Positions 27,970 to 38,080 of a DNA stretch of 64,000 nucleotides are shown here, piece by piece. The notes beneath the pieces were generated by a model. The model saw only the letters and a list, made by a program, of their open reading frames with translations. It made no database searches and was not told where the DNA came from. Position 1 is the first letter of the stretch. Each line of letters opens with the position of its first letter. This DNA is from Ruegeria atlantica. GTDB taxonomy: Bacteria; Pseudomonadota; Alphaproteobacteria; Rhodobacterales; Rhodobacteraceae. The DNA is taken from the NCBI RefSeq assembly GCF_013032505.1, contig NZ_WQCG01000001.1, positions 372,001-436,000 on the forward strand, in the 5' to 3' direction. Position numbers and translations under genes: made by a program.

Positions 27970-28842
27970 ATGAAAATCGGGTTTATCGGCCTGGGAAATA
28001 TGGGTAATCCGATGGCAGCCAACCTTGCCAAAGCAGGGCATGATGTCACCGGCTTTGATATGGCGGACGTCGCTGTTCCGGGCGTTAACATGGCCAATTC
28101 AGGGGCCGAGGCTGCCACAGGTGCCGACGTCGTAATAACCATGTTGCCCAACGGGCAAATCCTGCGCGCGGTGGCGAATGAGATCATCCCCGCCATGACG
28201 TCCGGAGCGGTTTGGATTGATTGCTCAACCGTCGATGTCGACAGCGCCCGTGCCGTCGCCGAACAGGCCAGCACAGAGGATGTTCTGGCAGTCGACGCGC
28301 CGGTGTCGGGTGGGATTGGCGGTGCCGCTGCGGGGACCCTGACTTTCATGGCAGGCGGCAGCGACGCCGCTTTTGAAAAAGCCGCTCCGCTGTTTGACAT
28401 CATGGGGCAGAAGGCCGTGCATTGTGGCGACTCCGGCGCCGGTCAGGCTGCCAAGATCTGCAACAACATGATTCTTGGCGTCACGATGATCGCAACCTGT
28501 GAGGCATTTGCCCTGGCTGACAAACTTGGTTTGGACCGGCAAAAGATGTTCGATGTGGTCAGCACGTCCTCGGGCTATAGCTGGACGATGAACGCCTATT
28601 GCCCTGCCCCGGGTGTCGGCCCTGCCAGCCCTGCGGACAACGACTATCAGCCCGGTTTCGCGGCTGAACTGATGCTGAAAGATCTTCGCCTCAGCCAGCA
28701 AGCTGCTGAAAGCTCGGACGCAGACACTCCCATGGGACAGGTCGCAGCCGCGCTCTATGAGAAGTTCGTCGAATCCGAAGACGGCTTGGGCAAGGATTTT
28801 TCCGCCATGCTGCCACGGTTCGAGAAACGCGGACGATCGTAG
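27970..28842 (+). CDS. mmsB: 3-hydroxyisobutyrate dehydrogenase
   Basis: NAD-dependent oxidation of 3-hydroxyisobutyrate to methylmalonate semialdehyde, which is the substrate of MmsA encoded upstream. It has 290 residues. The N-terminal IGFIGLGNMGNPMAANLAKA is the family's GxGxxG; the substrate motif is DAPVSGGIGGAAAGTL; the catalytic Lys is in GAGQAAKICNN. It starts 3 nt after the hydrolase stop with GAGGATTAAGGA as ribosome site. Confidence 0.96.
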   Translation: MKIGFIGLGNMGNPMAANLAKAGHDVTGFDMADVAVPGVNMANSGAEAATGADVVITMLPNGQILRAVANEIIPAMTSGAVWIDCSTVDVDSARAVAEQASTEDVLAVDAPVSGGIGGAAAGTLTFMAGGSDAAFEKAAPLFDIMGQKAVHCGDSGAGQAAKICNNMILGVTMIATCEAFALADKLGLDRQKMFDVVSTSSGYSWTMNAYCPAPGVGPASPADNDYQPGFAAELMLKDLRLSQQAAESSDADTPMGQVAAALYEKFVESEDGLGKDFSAMLPRFEKRGRS

Positions 28843-28871
28843 ATCGCAATAGCTAAGGGGCGAAAATTTCA

Positions 28872-28904
28872 TTGGGTGGCCTTGCGTCGCCCAACAATAT
28901 TTTG
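28872..28904 (+). terminator. Probable terminator after mmsB
   Basis: TTGGGTGGC (28872-28880) pairs with GTCGCCCAA (28886-28894), with G-U pairs, over a 5-nt loop. A weak T-rich tract (CAATATTTT) follows. It is weaker than the other terminators in the window. Confidence 0.4.
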
Positions 28905-28985
28905 TCGCACCAAGCTAAATAACAAGCGACAGGGTAAATTCCCAAAAGTAAGAATCTGCCGCCAACGCTGTTCTTTGTGCAAAGC

Positions 28986-31844
28986 TCATTCAGCGGCTAC
29001 TTTTTGTCCATCCAACATCGGCTGGAGGTACTTACCGGTGTGGCTGCGTTCGACCTCAGCCACATCCTCGGGTGTACCTGTCGCCACGATCTCACCCCCG
29101 CCGTCGCCGCCTTCGGGACCGATATCAATGATATGGTCAGCGGTTTTGACGACATCCAGATTGTGCTCGATCACAACAACCGTGTTCCCTTGATCGACCA
29201 GTTCATGCAGCACTTCCAACAACTTGCGCACGTCTTCGAAATGTAGGCCAGTGGTTGGTTCATCCAGAATATACAAAGTCCGCCCGGTCGAGCGTTTGGA
29301 CAATTCCTTTGAAAGCTTCACGCGCTGCGCCTCGCCACCCGAAAGCGTGGTCGCCTGCTGCCCAACCTTAATATAGCCAAGCCCGACACGGGCCAGCGCA
29401 TCCATTTTATCGCGGATCGACGGCACCGCTTTAAAGAACTCCTGCGCGTCTTCGACGGTCATATCAAGGACATCGGCGATAGACTTGCCCTTGAACTTAA
29501 TCTCAAGTGTTTCGCGGTTGTACCGCGCGCCCTTGCAGGTTTCGCAGGTGACGTAAACATCTGGCAAAAAATGCATCTCGATCTTGATCACGCCGTCGCC
29601 TTGACACGCCTCGCAGCGACCGCCTTTGACGTTAAAGCTAAATCGCCCAGGCTTGTATCCGCGGGCCTTCGCCTCGGGCAGACCGGCAAACCAATCGCGG
29701 ATCGGTGTAAAGGCCCCGGTGTAAGTCGCTGGATTCGAACGCGGAGTTCGCCCGATAGGGCGCTGGTCGATATCGATGACCTTATCCAGATGCTCCAACC
29801 CTTTGATGGTTTCACAAGGTGCCGGTGTTTGCCGCGCGCCGTTCAGGCGCATCGACGCGGTTTTGAACAATGTCTCAATCGTAAGCGTCGATTTCCCGCC
29901 TCCGGAAACACCGGTGACGCAGACAAACTTGCCCAGTGGAAACTCGGCCGTCACGTTCTTCAGGTTGTTCCCGGTTGCTTTGACAACAGTAACCTTCTTT
30001 TTGTTGCCCTTCCGTCTTTCCACAGGAACCGAGATTTCACGAGTCCCTGCCAGGTATTGACCGGTCATTGAAGCCGCATCCGCCGCAATCTGTTCCGGTG
30101 TTCCTTTGCTGACGACTTGTCCGCCGTGCACTCCGGCCCCCGGCCCGATGTCAAAGACGTAGTCCGCTTCACGGATCGCCTCTTCGTCATGCTCAACCAC
30201 GATTACAGTATTTCCCTGATCACGCAGGTTCTTAAGAGTACCAAGAAGGCGGTCATTGTCTCTCTGATGCAGTCCGATTGACGGTTCGTCGAGGACATAC
30301 AAAACCCCCGTCAGACCCGACCCGATTTGGCTGGCCAAGCGAATGCGCTGGCTTTCACCGCCAGACAACGTACCACTTGAGCGGGACAACGTAAGGTATT
30401 CCAAACCAACGTTATTCAAGAATCCCAGCCGTTCACGTATTTCCTTGAGAATGGCACGGGCGATTTCGTTTTTTTGAACGCTCAGATGGTTCGGCGCATC
30501 CTCGATCCAGGCCAGAGCCTCTCTGATCGACATCTGAACCACCTGCCCGACATGCATCCCTGCAATCTTGACTGCCAACGCCTCAGGACGCAGGCGATAG
30601 CCTCCACAGGCACCGCAGGGCCGGTTGTTCTGGTATCTCTCGAACTCTTCCCGAATCCAGGCGCTGTCAGTCTCGCGATAGCGGCGCTCCATATTCGGGA
30701 TCACACCTTCAAAGCTGCGGGTCACCTGATAAACGCGCCCGCCTTCGTCATAGCGGAACTGGATTTCCTCATCGCCCGAACCACGCAGGAACACTTGCTG
30801 AACCTTTGCTGGCAGATCTTTCCACGGCGTGTTCTTGTCGAACTCATAATGCCGGGCGATTGCTTCGATGGTCTGCAGGAAATACGGCGACTTCCCCTTA
30901 CGCCAAGGCGCCAGCGCCCCGTCGTACAGTTTCAAGGTTTGATCCGGCACAACAAGGCGCTCGTCAAAGAACAACTCGACGCCCAGACCGTCACAATCCG
31001 GGCAAGCCCCGAACGGAGCATTGAACGAAAACAAACGGGGTTCGATTTCAGGAATCGTAAAGCCGCTGACTGGGCAGGCAAAGTTCTCGCTGAACGTAAT
31101 ACGCTCCGGATCGCCTTCGCGCGGTGCGGTCTCGAGAACGGCAATACCGTCCGCCAAATCCAGCGCTGTACGCAGACTGTCAGCTAGCCGGGTTTCCATC
31201 CCTTCGCGAACGACAAGGCGATCGACGACGACATCAATGTCATGGCGAAACTTCTTGTCCAGCGTTGGTGGTTCGTCCAACTCATAGAACTCACCATCGA
31301 CTTTTACGCGTTGAAAGCCCTGTTTGCGCAGTTCGAGGAATTCCTTTTTGTATTCCCCTTTGCGGTCGCGGACGATCGGAGCGAGAAGATATCCGCGAGT
31401 CCCCTCTTCCATCGTCATGATGCGGTCGACCATGTCCTGAACCTGTTGGGCCTCAATCGGCTGCCCAGTGGCCGGGCTGTACGGCGTACCGGAGCGAGCG
31501 AACAGCAGGCGCATATAGTCATAGATCTCGGTGACCGTTCCGACCGTAGAACGCGGGTTTTTGGACGTGGTTTTCTGTTCAATCGAAATGGCAGGCGACA
31601 GGCCGCTGATGTGCTCCACATCCGGCTTCTCCATCATGTCCAGAAACTGACGGGCGTAGGCCGAAAGGCTTTCGACGTAACGACGCTGGCCCTCGGCATA
31701 GATCGTGTCAAAAGCCAAAGAAGACTTGCCAGATCCTGACAGCCCGGTGATCACCACAAGCTGATCGCGCGGGATGTCCACGTCGATACCTTTGAGGTTA
31801 TGCTCGCGCGCGCCGCGCACTTCGATATTCTTCAGCTCAGCCAT
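28986..31844 (-). CDS. uvrA: Excinuclease ABC subunit A
   Basis: The ATPase and damage-recognition subunit of UvrABC nucleotide excision repair, 952 residues. First Walker [10 protein letters not shown] at residues 34-42; zinc modules CPVSGFT...CPDC and CEACQGDG...CETCKG; ABC signatures [12 protein letters not shown] and [12 protein letters not shown]. The start [10 protein letters not shown] at 31844 is chosen; a frame extending to 31952 would run through the SOS box. Regulation by LexA is indicated by that box. Confidence 0.97.
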   Translation of the reverse strand: MAELKNIEVRGAREHNLKGIDVDIPRDQLVVITGLSGSGKSSLAFDTIYAEGQRRYVESLSAYARQFLDMMEKPDVEHISGLSPAISIEQKTTSKNPRSTVGTVTEIYDYMRLLFARSGTPYSPATGQPIEAQQVQDMVDRIMTMEEGTRGYLLAPIVRDRKGEYKKEFLELRKQGFQRVKVDGEFYELDEPPTLDKKFRHDIDVVVDRLVVREGMETRLADSLRTALDLADGIAVLETAPREGDPERITFSENFACPVSGFTIPEIEPRLFSFNAPFGACPDCDGLGVELFFDERLVVPDQTLKLYDGALAPWRKGKSPYFLQTIEAIARHYEFDKNTPWKDLPAKVQQVFLRGSGDEEIQFRYDEGGRVYQVTRSFEGVIPNMERRYRETDSAWIREEFERYQNNRPCGACGGYRLRPEALAVKIAGMHVGQVVQMSIREALAWIEDAPNHLSVQKNEIARAILKEIRERLGFLNNVGLEYLTLSRSSGTLSGGESQRIRLASQIGSGLTGVLYVLDEPSIGLHQRDNDRLLGTLKNLRDQGNTVIVVEHDEEAIREADYVFDIGPGAGVHGGQVVSKGTPEQIAADAASMTGQYLAGTREISVPVERRKGNKKKVTVVKATGNNLKNVTAEFPLGKFVCVTGVSGGGKSTLTIETLFKTASMRLNGARQTPAPCETIKGLEHLDKVIDIDQRPIGRTPRSNPATYTGAFTPIRDWFAGLPEAKARGYKPGRFSFNVKGGRCEACQGDGVIKIEMHFLPDVYVTCETCKGARYNRETLEIKFKGKSIADVLDMTVEDAQEFFKAVPSIRDKMDALARVGLGYIKVGQQATTLSGGEAQRVKLSKELSKRSTGRTLYILDEPTTGLHFEDVRKLLEVLHELVDQGNTVVVIEHNLDVVKTADHIIDIGPEGGDGGGEIVATGTPEDVAEVERSHTGKYLQPMLDGQKVAAE

Positions 31845-31912
31845 TTTTGGCCCCCAACACACAAGTGTCTTAGAAATAGGTGAACGACGCTGGAACTCCA
31901 ACAGAAAAATCA

Positions 31913-31927
31913 GAACAAAGCAAGAAC
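31913..31927. promoter_or_regulatory. LexA SOS box GAAC-N7-GAAC upstream of uvrA
   Basis: GAAC (31913-31916), 7-nt spacer, GAAC (31924-31927), which reads GTTC-N7-GTTC on the uvrA strand. This is the direct-repeat LexA box characteristic of alphaproteobacteria. It lies 69 bp upstream of the uvrA ATG. Confidence 0.88.
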
Positions 31928-32020
31928 TGTCATCTATTCGCCTATTCGACAAAGCAGCATCGCAACTGACACGCCGAAGCGTGCAACAAGTTACGATTTC
32001 AACGCTGACTTTTGGGAAAA

Positions 32021-32097
32021 TGGCGCGGTTGACGGGGCTCGAACCCGCGACCCCCGGCGTGACAGGCCGGTACTCTAACCAACTGAGCTACAACCGC
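32021..32097 (-). tRNA. tRNA-Asp (GTC), copy 1
   Basis: A 77-nt cloverleaf on the minus strand. GCGGTTG acceptor paired with CAACCGC, then discriminator G and encoded CCA. D-loop AGCTCAGTTGG, anticodon loop CTGTCAC with GTC, T-loop GGTTCGAGCC. Confidence 0.97.
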
Positions 32098-32143
32098 GCA
32101 TCTATTTTCGTGATCCATTTACCCGGATCCAGGCTGACAGCAG

Positions 32144-32220
32144 TGGCGCGGTTGACGGGGCTCGAACCCGCGACCCCCGGCGTGACAGGCCGGTACTCTA
32201 ACCAACTGAGCTACAACCGC
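32144..32220 (-). tRNA. tRNA-Asp (GTC), copy 2
   Basis: Identical over all 77 nt to copy 1 located 46 bp downstream on the same strand. It has the same anticodon GTC and encoded CCA. A tandem duplicate, probably co-transcribed. Confidence 0.97.
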
Positions 32221-32431
32221 CCGCTGTCTGTTCATCGCTGAACGTTTGGGTGTATTATGGCTACGCCCCGACATCGTCAAGCGGCGTTTTGAAGTTTTTT
32301 CGAAGAACCTGTTTTTTTCCGATTTGCGCACCCGCTCGCAGGACCAGAAAACCCGTCTTTCAAAGGTCGGCAGTAATTCACCATCGGCCATCTTGCCAAC
32401 CGATCCGCGTCCCTGTAACTGCACCGCCTAC

Positions 32432-32506
32432 GGGTGATTAGCTCAGTGGTAGAGCGCTTCGTTCACATCGAAGATGTCAGGAGTTCAAATCTCTTATCAC
32501 CCACCA
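32432..32506 (+). tRNA. tRNA-Val (CAC)
   Basis: A 75-nt cloverleaf: GGGTGAT acceptor paired with ATCACCC, D-arm TAGCTCAGTGGTAGAGC, anticodon stem CTTCG/CGAAG with loop TTCACAT giving anticodon CAC, T-arm GAGTTCAAATCTC, encoded CCA. Confidence 0.96.
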
Positions 32507-32633
32507 TTCCCTTTTCTGAGAATCAACGTCCTTCAAGGTATTGAAACTACGAAACTTGCCAGCTTGCGTTTCGGCTGCGTATCGTCCCTGCATCTGCCGT
32601 GTAATTGATCGGCGCCGCAGCACAGGATTTCGC

Positions 32634-34220
32634 ATGGCCAAGTTGAAACGGGATATCGGCCTTGTCGGTCTGACTTTTATTTCGGTTGGCGGAATCATCG
32701 GATCGGGCTGGTTGTTCGGCCCCTTGCTTGCGGTGCAACACGCAGGGCCTGCCGCGATCCTGTCTTGGATCATTGGTGCGGTGGCCATGTTTGTTCTTGC
32801 CATAACCTTCGCCGAGATCTCGGCCATGCTTCCCATTCCCGGAGGGATCGCCCGTGTCCCACAGTTTTCGCACGGCAACATCGTTTCGATGGCAATGGGA
32901 TGGACGGCTTGGATTGGGTACAACACCACCGCCCCGATTGAGGTCGAAGCTATGCTGAAATACCTCGCACCCTATGCCCCCTGGCTGCACGCTGCCGAAA
33001 CGGGCGATTTGACCGGTGCCGGTATCACCGTGGCGCTGTTTTTCATGCTGCTGTTCGTGGTCATTAACGCGTTGGGGGTGAAGTTTTTCACGCAGGTCAA
33101 CGCAACGCTGACATGGGCAAAAATTGCTATCCCCATCGTGCTGTCGGTATTGCTGATCGCAAGCCGATTTGAAACTGGGAACTTCACCCAACCGGGTGGT
33201 TTTGCGCCTTATGGTCTACAGGGGATCATGGCAGCTGTTTCCACCGGGGGCGTTATCTTTTCCTTTATCGGTTTTCGCCATGTGGTCGATATGGCCGGCG
33301 AGGTTCGAAATCCCAAAGTAGCGATCCCAGCTGCCTTGGTGCTTTCCATCATTCTGTGTGCCGCCATCTATGTCGGTTTGCAGATCGCGTTCATTGGCGC
33401 GCTTGATCCGGCAATGCTGAAGAACGGTTGGGCGAACCTAAACTTCGGCGGTCAGGGGCCATTGGACGGAGTCATCCTATCAGTCGGAATCGTCTGGTTT
33501 CTAAGCTTTTTGAACATCGGCTCGGTCATCGGACCTTTCGGTAATGGTTTGGTTTCTACCGGCTCAAACGCACGGATCGCGCTGGCTTTGTCACAGAACG
33601 GGTTCCTGCCAAAACGTCTGCAAATGTTGTCCGCGTTCGGGGTGCCTTTGTGGGCATTGGCCCTGAACTTTCTGATCGGAGTGTTATTCCTTCTTACGGT
33701 TCCGTTTACCACAGTTATCGCCCTGAATGGTGCCGCCATCGTTGTATCGTTTGCCGTCGGACCAATCGCCGTAGTTTGCCTGCGCCGACTGATGCCGGAC
33801 CACCCGCGTTCAATTCGCATCCCCTTTGTTAAAGTGGTGGCTGTCACGGCCTTCGCGGTCGCAACCCTCATCGTCTATTGGAGCGGATGGGACACCGTTT
33901 GGCGGCTTGGCATCGCGTTGGTCATCGGGTTCGTTCTGCTTCTTGCACGATTCCACAATCGACTGGACGAAATGGATGTAACTGAAGCCTTGTGGCTGGT
34001 TCCCTACTTCGTCGGGATCGGCCTGATCTCTTTTCTGGGACAGTTCGGCGAAGGTGCGCTAAAGCAAATTCCCTTTGGCTGGGACATCCTGCTGTGCGTG
34101 CTGTTTTCGACCGCCATCTTCGGCCTTGCGGTCCGATCCTCCCTGTCGGCCAAAAAATTTCGAATCTACATTGCAGAGGAAGAGGTTCTGGACCCGAAGA
34201 AACCCGTCATCGGATTCTGA
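32634..34220 (+). CDS. APC-superfamily amino acid permease
   Basis: An inner-membrane amino acid/cation symporter or antiporter of 528 residues with about 12 hydrophobic helices. TM1 has the family's broken-helix glycine motif (FISVGGIIGSGWLFGPLLA). Other helices include AILSWIIGAVAMFVLAITFA and VIFSFIGFRHVVDMAGEVRNP. The C-terminal region is an acidic soluble tail (YIAEEEVLDPKK). The start MAKLKRDIGL at 32634 has AGGA 8 nt upstream. The substrate cannot be told from sequence. Confidence 0.88.
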   Translation: MAKLKRDIGLVGLTFISVGGIIGSGWLFGPLLAVQHAGPAAILSWIIGAVAMFVLAITFAEISAMLPIPGGIARVPQFSHGNIVSMAMGWTAWIGYNTTAPIEVEAMLKYLAPYAPWLHAAETGDLTGAGITVALFFMLLFVVINALGVKFFTQVNATLTWAKIAIPIVLSVLLIASRFETGNFTQPGGFAPYGLQGIMAAVSTGGVIFSFIGFRHVVDMAGEVRNPKVAIPAALVLSIILCAAIYVGLQIAFIGALDPAMLKNGWANLNFGGQGPLDGVILSVGIVWFLSFLNIGSVIGPFGNGLVSTGSNARIALALSQNGFLPKRLQMLSAFGVPLWALALNFLIGVLFLLTVPFTTVIALNGAAIVVSFAVGPIAVVCLRRLMPDHPRSIRIPFVKVVAVTAFAVATLIVYWSGWDTVWRLGIALVIGFVLLLARFHNRLDEMDVTEALWLVPYFVGIGLISFLGQFGEGALKQIPFGWDILLCVLFSTAIFGLAVRSSLSAKKFRIYIAEEEVLDPKKPVIGF

Positions 34221-34230
34221 ACAGAAAAAA

Positions 34231-34252
34231 GGCGGGGAAGACCCCGCCTTTT
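34231..34252. terminator. Bidirectional terminator between permease and lon
   Basis: GGCGGGG (34231-34237), loop AAGA, CCCCGCC (34242-34248), A6 before and TTTTCC after. Confidence 0.88.
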
Positions 34253-34265
34253 CCTTGTTTATTTC

Positions 34266-36674
34266 TTAGTGTGTCGTCGCCGACGGGCTCGAGCTTTCCG
34301 TAGCCTTCGCAGCGGCTGCGGCAGCCTCTTCGGCGGCCTCATCCCATTCGATGGCTTCGGGTTCGCGCACCAGTGCCTCTTTAAGAACCTCGGACACGTG
34401 CTTGACCGGAATGATCTTCAGGCCTTCTTTCACGTTGTCCGGGATCTCGGCGAGATCCTTTTCGTTCTCTTCCGGAATCAGAACCGTCTTAATGCCACCG
34501 CGCAGCGCCGCCAGCAGTTTCTCTTTCAAACCGCCTATTGGCATCGCGTTACCACGCAACGAAACCTCACCGGTCATGGCGATATCCTTGCGTACCGGAA
34601 TGCCAGTCAGGACCGACACGATCGACGTTACCATAGCCAGACCGGCCGATGGCCCATCTTTCGGTGTCGCGCCGTCCGGCACGTGGACGTGGATATCCAG
34701 CGAGTCAAACTTAGGCGGCTTCACCCCGATCTGAGGCGAGATTGACCGCACATAGGACGACGCCGCATCGATGGATTCCTTCATCACATCGCCCAGCTTA
34801 CCGGTGGTTTTCATCCGACCCTTGCCCGGCAGTTTCAGCGCCTCGATATGCAGCAGGTCACCACCAACGGAGGTCCACGCCAGACCGGTAACAACACCGA
34901 CCTGATCGTCCTGCTCAGCGAGCCCATAACGGAACTTCGGCACACCAAGGAAATCATCCAGATTGTCGGGCGTCACAGTGACCTCTTCCGCCTCTTTCTT
35001 GATGATCTTGGTCAGCGATTTCCGCGCAACCTTAGCGATTTCACGTTCGAGGTTTCGCACCCCCGCTTCACGGGTATACGTGCGGATGATCTTCTGCAGC
35101 GCCTCATCGGTCAGTTCAAACTCCTTGGCCTTAAGACCGTGGTTTTTGACCTGCTTGTCGATCAGGTGTTGCTTGGCGATCTCGCTCTTTTCCTCTTCGG
35201 TGTAACCGGCCAGCGGGATGATCTCCATCCGGTCCAGCAAAGGCCCAGGCATGTTGTAGCTGTTCGACGTGGTCAGGAACATCACGTTGGACAGGTCATA
35301 TTCGACCTCAAGGTAGTGATCCATGAACGTGCTGTTCTGTTCCGGATCCAACACCTCAAGCATTGCCGAAGCCGGATCACCACGGAAGTCCTGCCCCATC
35401 TTGTCGATTTCGTCGAGCAGGATGAGCGGGTTCGTGGTTTTCGCCTTCTTCAGCGCCTGAATGATCTTACCTGGCATCGAGCCGATATAGGTCCGACGGT
35501 GACCGCGGATCTCGGATTCATCGCGTACACCACCCAGCGAGATGCGAATGAACTCGCGCCCCGTGGCTTTGGCAACGGACTTACCCAGCGAGGTCTTACC
35601 CACACCCGGAGGGCCGACAAGGCACAGGATCGGGCCTTTCAGCTTCTTCGAACGCTGCTGAACCGCCAGATATTCAACGATCCGCTCTTTGACCTTCTCA
35701 AGCCCATAGTGATCGTCATCTAGAATGGTTTGCGCGCGCGCCAGATCTTTCTTAACGCGAGATTTGGTGCCCCACGGCAAGGCCAAAATCCAGTCCAGAT
35801 AGTTGCGCACGACAGTGGCTTCAGCCGACATCGGGCTCATATTGCGCAGCTTCTTCAGCTCGCCTTCGGCCTTTTCGCGCGCCTCTTTCGACAGCTTGGT
35901 CTCTTCGATCTTGGCTTCCAGCTCGGCGACCTCGTTGCTGCCGTCCTCGCCATCGCCAAGCTCCTTCTGAATGGCCTTCATTTGCTCATTCAGATAGTAC
36001 TCTCGCTGCGTTTTCTCCATCTGGGTTTTGACACGGGTCTTGATCTTTTTCTCGACCTGCAAAACAGACATTTCGCCCTGCATCAGGCCATAGACCTTTT
36101 CCAGACGCTCGCTGACGCTGAGGGTTTCCAGCAGTTCCTGCTTCTGCTCGACCTCAATACCCAAGTGACCCGACACGAGGTCGGCCAGCTTGGCGGGTTC
36201 GGCAGTCTCGCCCACTGCAGTGAGTGCTTCTTCGGGGATGTTCTTGCGCACTTTCGCATAGCGCTCGAATTCGTCTGCAACCGTGCGCTGCAGCGCTTCG
36301 GTCGTCGTCACATCACCTGGAATCTCGGTCAGATATTCGGCGCGGGCCTCAAAGAACTCTTCGTTTTCAAGGAATTCCGTGATTTTCACACGAGCCTGGC
36401 CTTCGACCAGCACCTTCACGGTGCCGTCCGGTAATTTCAGCAACTGCAATACATTGGCCAGCACGCCCGACCGATAGATGCCGTCCTCGGTGGGGTCATC
36501 GTCACTTGGGTCGATCTGGCTGGACAACAGAATCTGCTTGTCGTCCTGCATCACTTCTTCCAGCGCGCGGACGGATTTTTCACGACCGACGAACAGCGGC
36601 ACGATCATATGTGGGAAAACCACGATATCGCGCAACGGCAGCACTGGGTATGAGGAGTTCAGGGGCTCTTGCAT
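34266..36674 (-). CDS. lon: ATP-dependent protease Lon
   Basis: A cytoplasmic AAA+ serine-lysine protease of 802 residues. N-terminal substrate-recognition LON domain (LPLRDIVVFPHMIVPLFVGR), coiled coil, AAA+ module with Walker A GPPGVGKT at 354-361, and protease domain with the catalytic dyad S676 (DGPSAGLAM) and K719 (GGLKEKLL). The acidic/alanine-rich C-terminal tail (AAEEAAAAAAKATESSS) is longer than in E. coli Lon (784 residues). I see no clear heat-shock promoter upstream. Confidence 0.97.
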   Translation of the reverse strand: MQEPLNSSYPVLPLRDIVVFPHMIVPLFVGREKSVRALEEVMQDDKQILLSSQIDPSDDDPTEDGIYRSGVLANVLQLLKLPDGTVKVLVEGQARVKITEFLENEEFFEARAEYLTEIPGDVTTTEALQRTVADEFERYAKVRKNIPEEALTAVGETAEPAKLADLVSGHLGIEVEQKQELLETLSVSERLEKVYGLMQGEMSVLQVEKKIKTRVKTQMEKTQREYYLNEQMKAIQKELGDGEDGSNEVAELEAKIEETKLSKEAREKAEGELKKLRNMSPMSAEATVVRNYLDWILALPWGTKSRVKKDLARAQTILDDDHYGLEKVKERIVEYLAVQQRSKKLKGPILCLVGPPGVGKTSLGKSVAKATGREFIRISLGGVRDESEIRGHRRTYIGSMPGKIIQALKKAKTTNPLILLDEIDKMGQDFRGDPASAMLEVLDPEQNSTFMDHYLEVEYDLSNVMFLTTSNSYNMPGPLLDRMEIIPLAGYTEEEKSEIAKQHLIDKQVKNHGLKAKEFELTDEALQKIIRTYTREAGVRNLEREIAKVARKSLTKIIKKEAEEVTVTPDNLDDFLGVPKFRYGLAEQDDQVGVVTGLAWTSVGGDLLHIEALKLPGKGRMKTTGKLGDVMKESIDAASSYVRSISPQIGVKPPKFDSLDIHVHVPDGATPKDGPSAGLAMVTSIVSVLTGIPVRKDIAMTGEVSLRGNAMPIGGLKEKLLAALRGGIKTVLIPEENEKDLAEIPDNVKEGLKIIPVKHVSEVLKEALVREPEAIEWDEAAEEAAAAAAKATESSSPSATTH

Positions 36675-36885
36675 GCTCTATCCTTATCATTGGCAAGACG
36701 GCTCTGGTCCCTCATCGAGGCAACGCCTGGCCGTCTCCTGTCTTGGACGATTAAGGTGGGGCAGTTAGTGCCCTATTTCAACCTTACCGTCATCTCTCGA
36801 AGTGAGAATGACCTGAGGTGTTCGGGACTGCAAGGCACCTAACGGACTATTCGGCGATTTTCATCATCATTACGCCGAGTGCCTA

Positions 36886-38016
36886 TCAAAAGGGCTCAAT
36901 ATCGCCTTGTTCGCGCTGCGCATGGAACTCTGCTTGCCAGGCCTCAAAAGTGCCGGCGGCAATCGCATCGCGCATGCCCTGCATAATCTCTTGGAAATAA
37001 TGCAAGTTGTGCCAGGTCAGCAGCATGCCCGAGATCATTTCGTTCGAGCGGAAAACGTGATGTAGGTAAGCACGCGAATAATTCGAGCATGCCGGGCACG
37101 TGCAGTTTTCGTCCAGCGGACGCGGGTCATCAGCGTGGCGGGCGTTTTTGATGTTCACAACACCGTAACGTGTAAAAACTTGCCCGGTACGCCCCGAACG
37201 GGAAGGCAGAACGCAATCCATCATGTCGATTCCGCGCGCGACCGCACCAACGATATCGTCTGGTTTTCCGACGCCCATCAGATAGCGCGGTTTGTCAACA
37301 GGCAGCATGTCCGGCGCAAAGTCCAGCACGTCAAACATCGCTTCTTGCCCTTCGCCCACGGCAAGACCGCCGACGGCGTAACCCTCGAAACCGATCTCTT
37401 TCAGCGCCTCGGCTGATTCCTCGCGGAAATCCTTTTCCAGCCCACCCTGCTGAATGCCAAACAGCGCATGGCCTGGGCGATCTCCGAAAGCATCGCGTGA
37501 CCGCTGAGCCCACCGCATCGACAGGCGCATCGATTCCGCAATGCGATCCCGGTCCGCAGGCAATGCCGGGCATTCATCAAAGCACATGACAATGTCAGAG
37601 CCCAAAAGGCGCTGAATCTCCATCGACCGTTCAGGCGTCAACTCGTGACGCGAGCCGTCAATATGCGATTTGAAGGTCACGCCTTTTTCGGTCAGCTTCC
37701 GCAATCCGGCCAGCGACATCACCTGAAACCCGCCGGAATCCGTAAGGATCGGCCGCTCCCAGTTCATGAATTTGTGCAACCCACCTAAACGGTCGATCCG
37801 CTCGGCTGTCGGACGCAACATTAGGTGGTAGGTGTTGCCCAGCAGTATGTCCGCCCCTGTAGCGCGTACACTTTCCGGCATCATTGCTTTGACTGTTGCC
37901 GCGGTGCCGACCGGCATAAATGCAGGTGTGCGCACTTCACCACGCGGAGTATTGATAACTCCGGTGCGGGCCTTTCCATCCGTGGCCTTCAGGTCGAAAG
38001 AAAAACGGTCTGTCAT
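36886..38016 (-). CDS. tgt: Queuine tRNA-ribosyltransferase
   Basis: Exchanges G34 for preQ1 in GUN tRNAs, including the tRNA-Asp(GTC) encoded in this window. It has 376 residues, standard length. TIM-barrel motifs: [12 protein letters not shown] with the catalytic-region Asp, [13 protein letters not shown], and the zinc site [16 protein letters not shown]. The start [10 protein letters not shown] follows a GAGGCATTCAAATG context. The gene is preceded by a nucleoside hydrolase on the same strand. Confidence 0.97.
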   Translation of the reverse strand: MTDRFSFDLKATDGKARTGVINTPRGEVRTPAFMPVGTAATVKAMMPESVRATGADILLGNTYHLMLRPTAERIDRLGGLHKFMNWERPILTDSGGFQVMSLAGLRKLTEKGVTFKSHIDGSRHELTPERSMEIQRLLGSDIVMCFDECPALPADRDRIAESMRLSMRWAQRSRDAFGDRPGHALFGIQQGGLEKDFREESAEALKEIGFEGYAVGGLAVGEGQEAMFDVLDFAPDMLPVDKPRYLMGVGKPDDIVGAVARGIDMMDCVLPSRSGRTGQVFTRYGVVNIKNARHADDPRPLDENCTCPACSNYSRAYLHHVFRSNEMISGMLLTWHNLHYFQEIMQGMRDAIAAGTFEAWQAEFHAQREQGDIEPF

Positions 38017-38080
38017 TTGAATGCCTCAGGATCGCTGAACCGGGCAGCAATTGCCCGATCTTCGCTACTAATGCAAGACG

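Noticed and set aside
32021..32220. Two identical 77-bp repeats
   Set aside because: They are tandem tRNA-Asp genes, not a mobile or CRISPR repeat.
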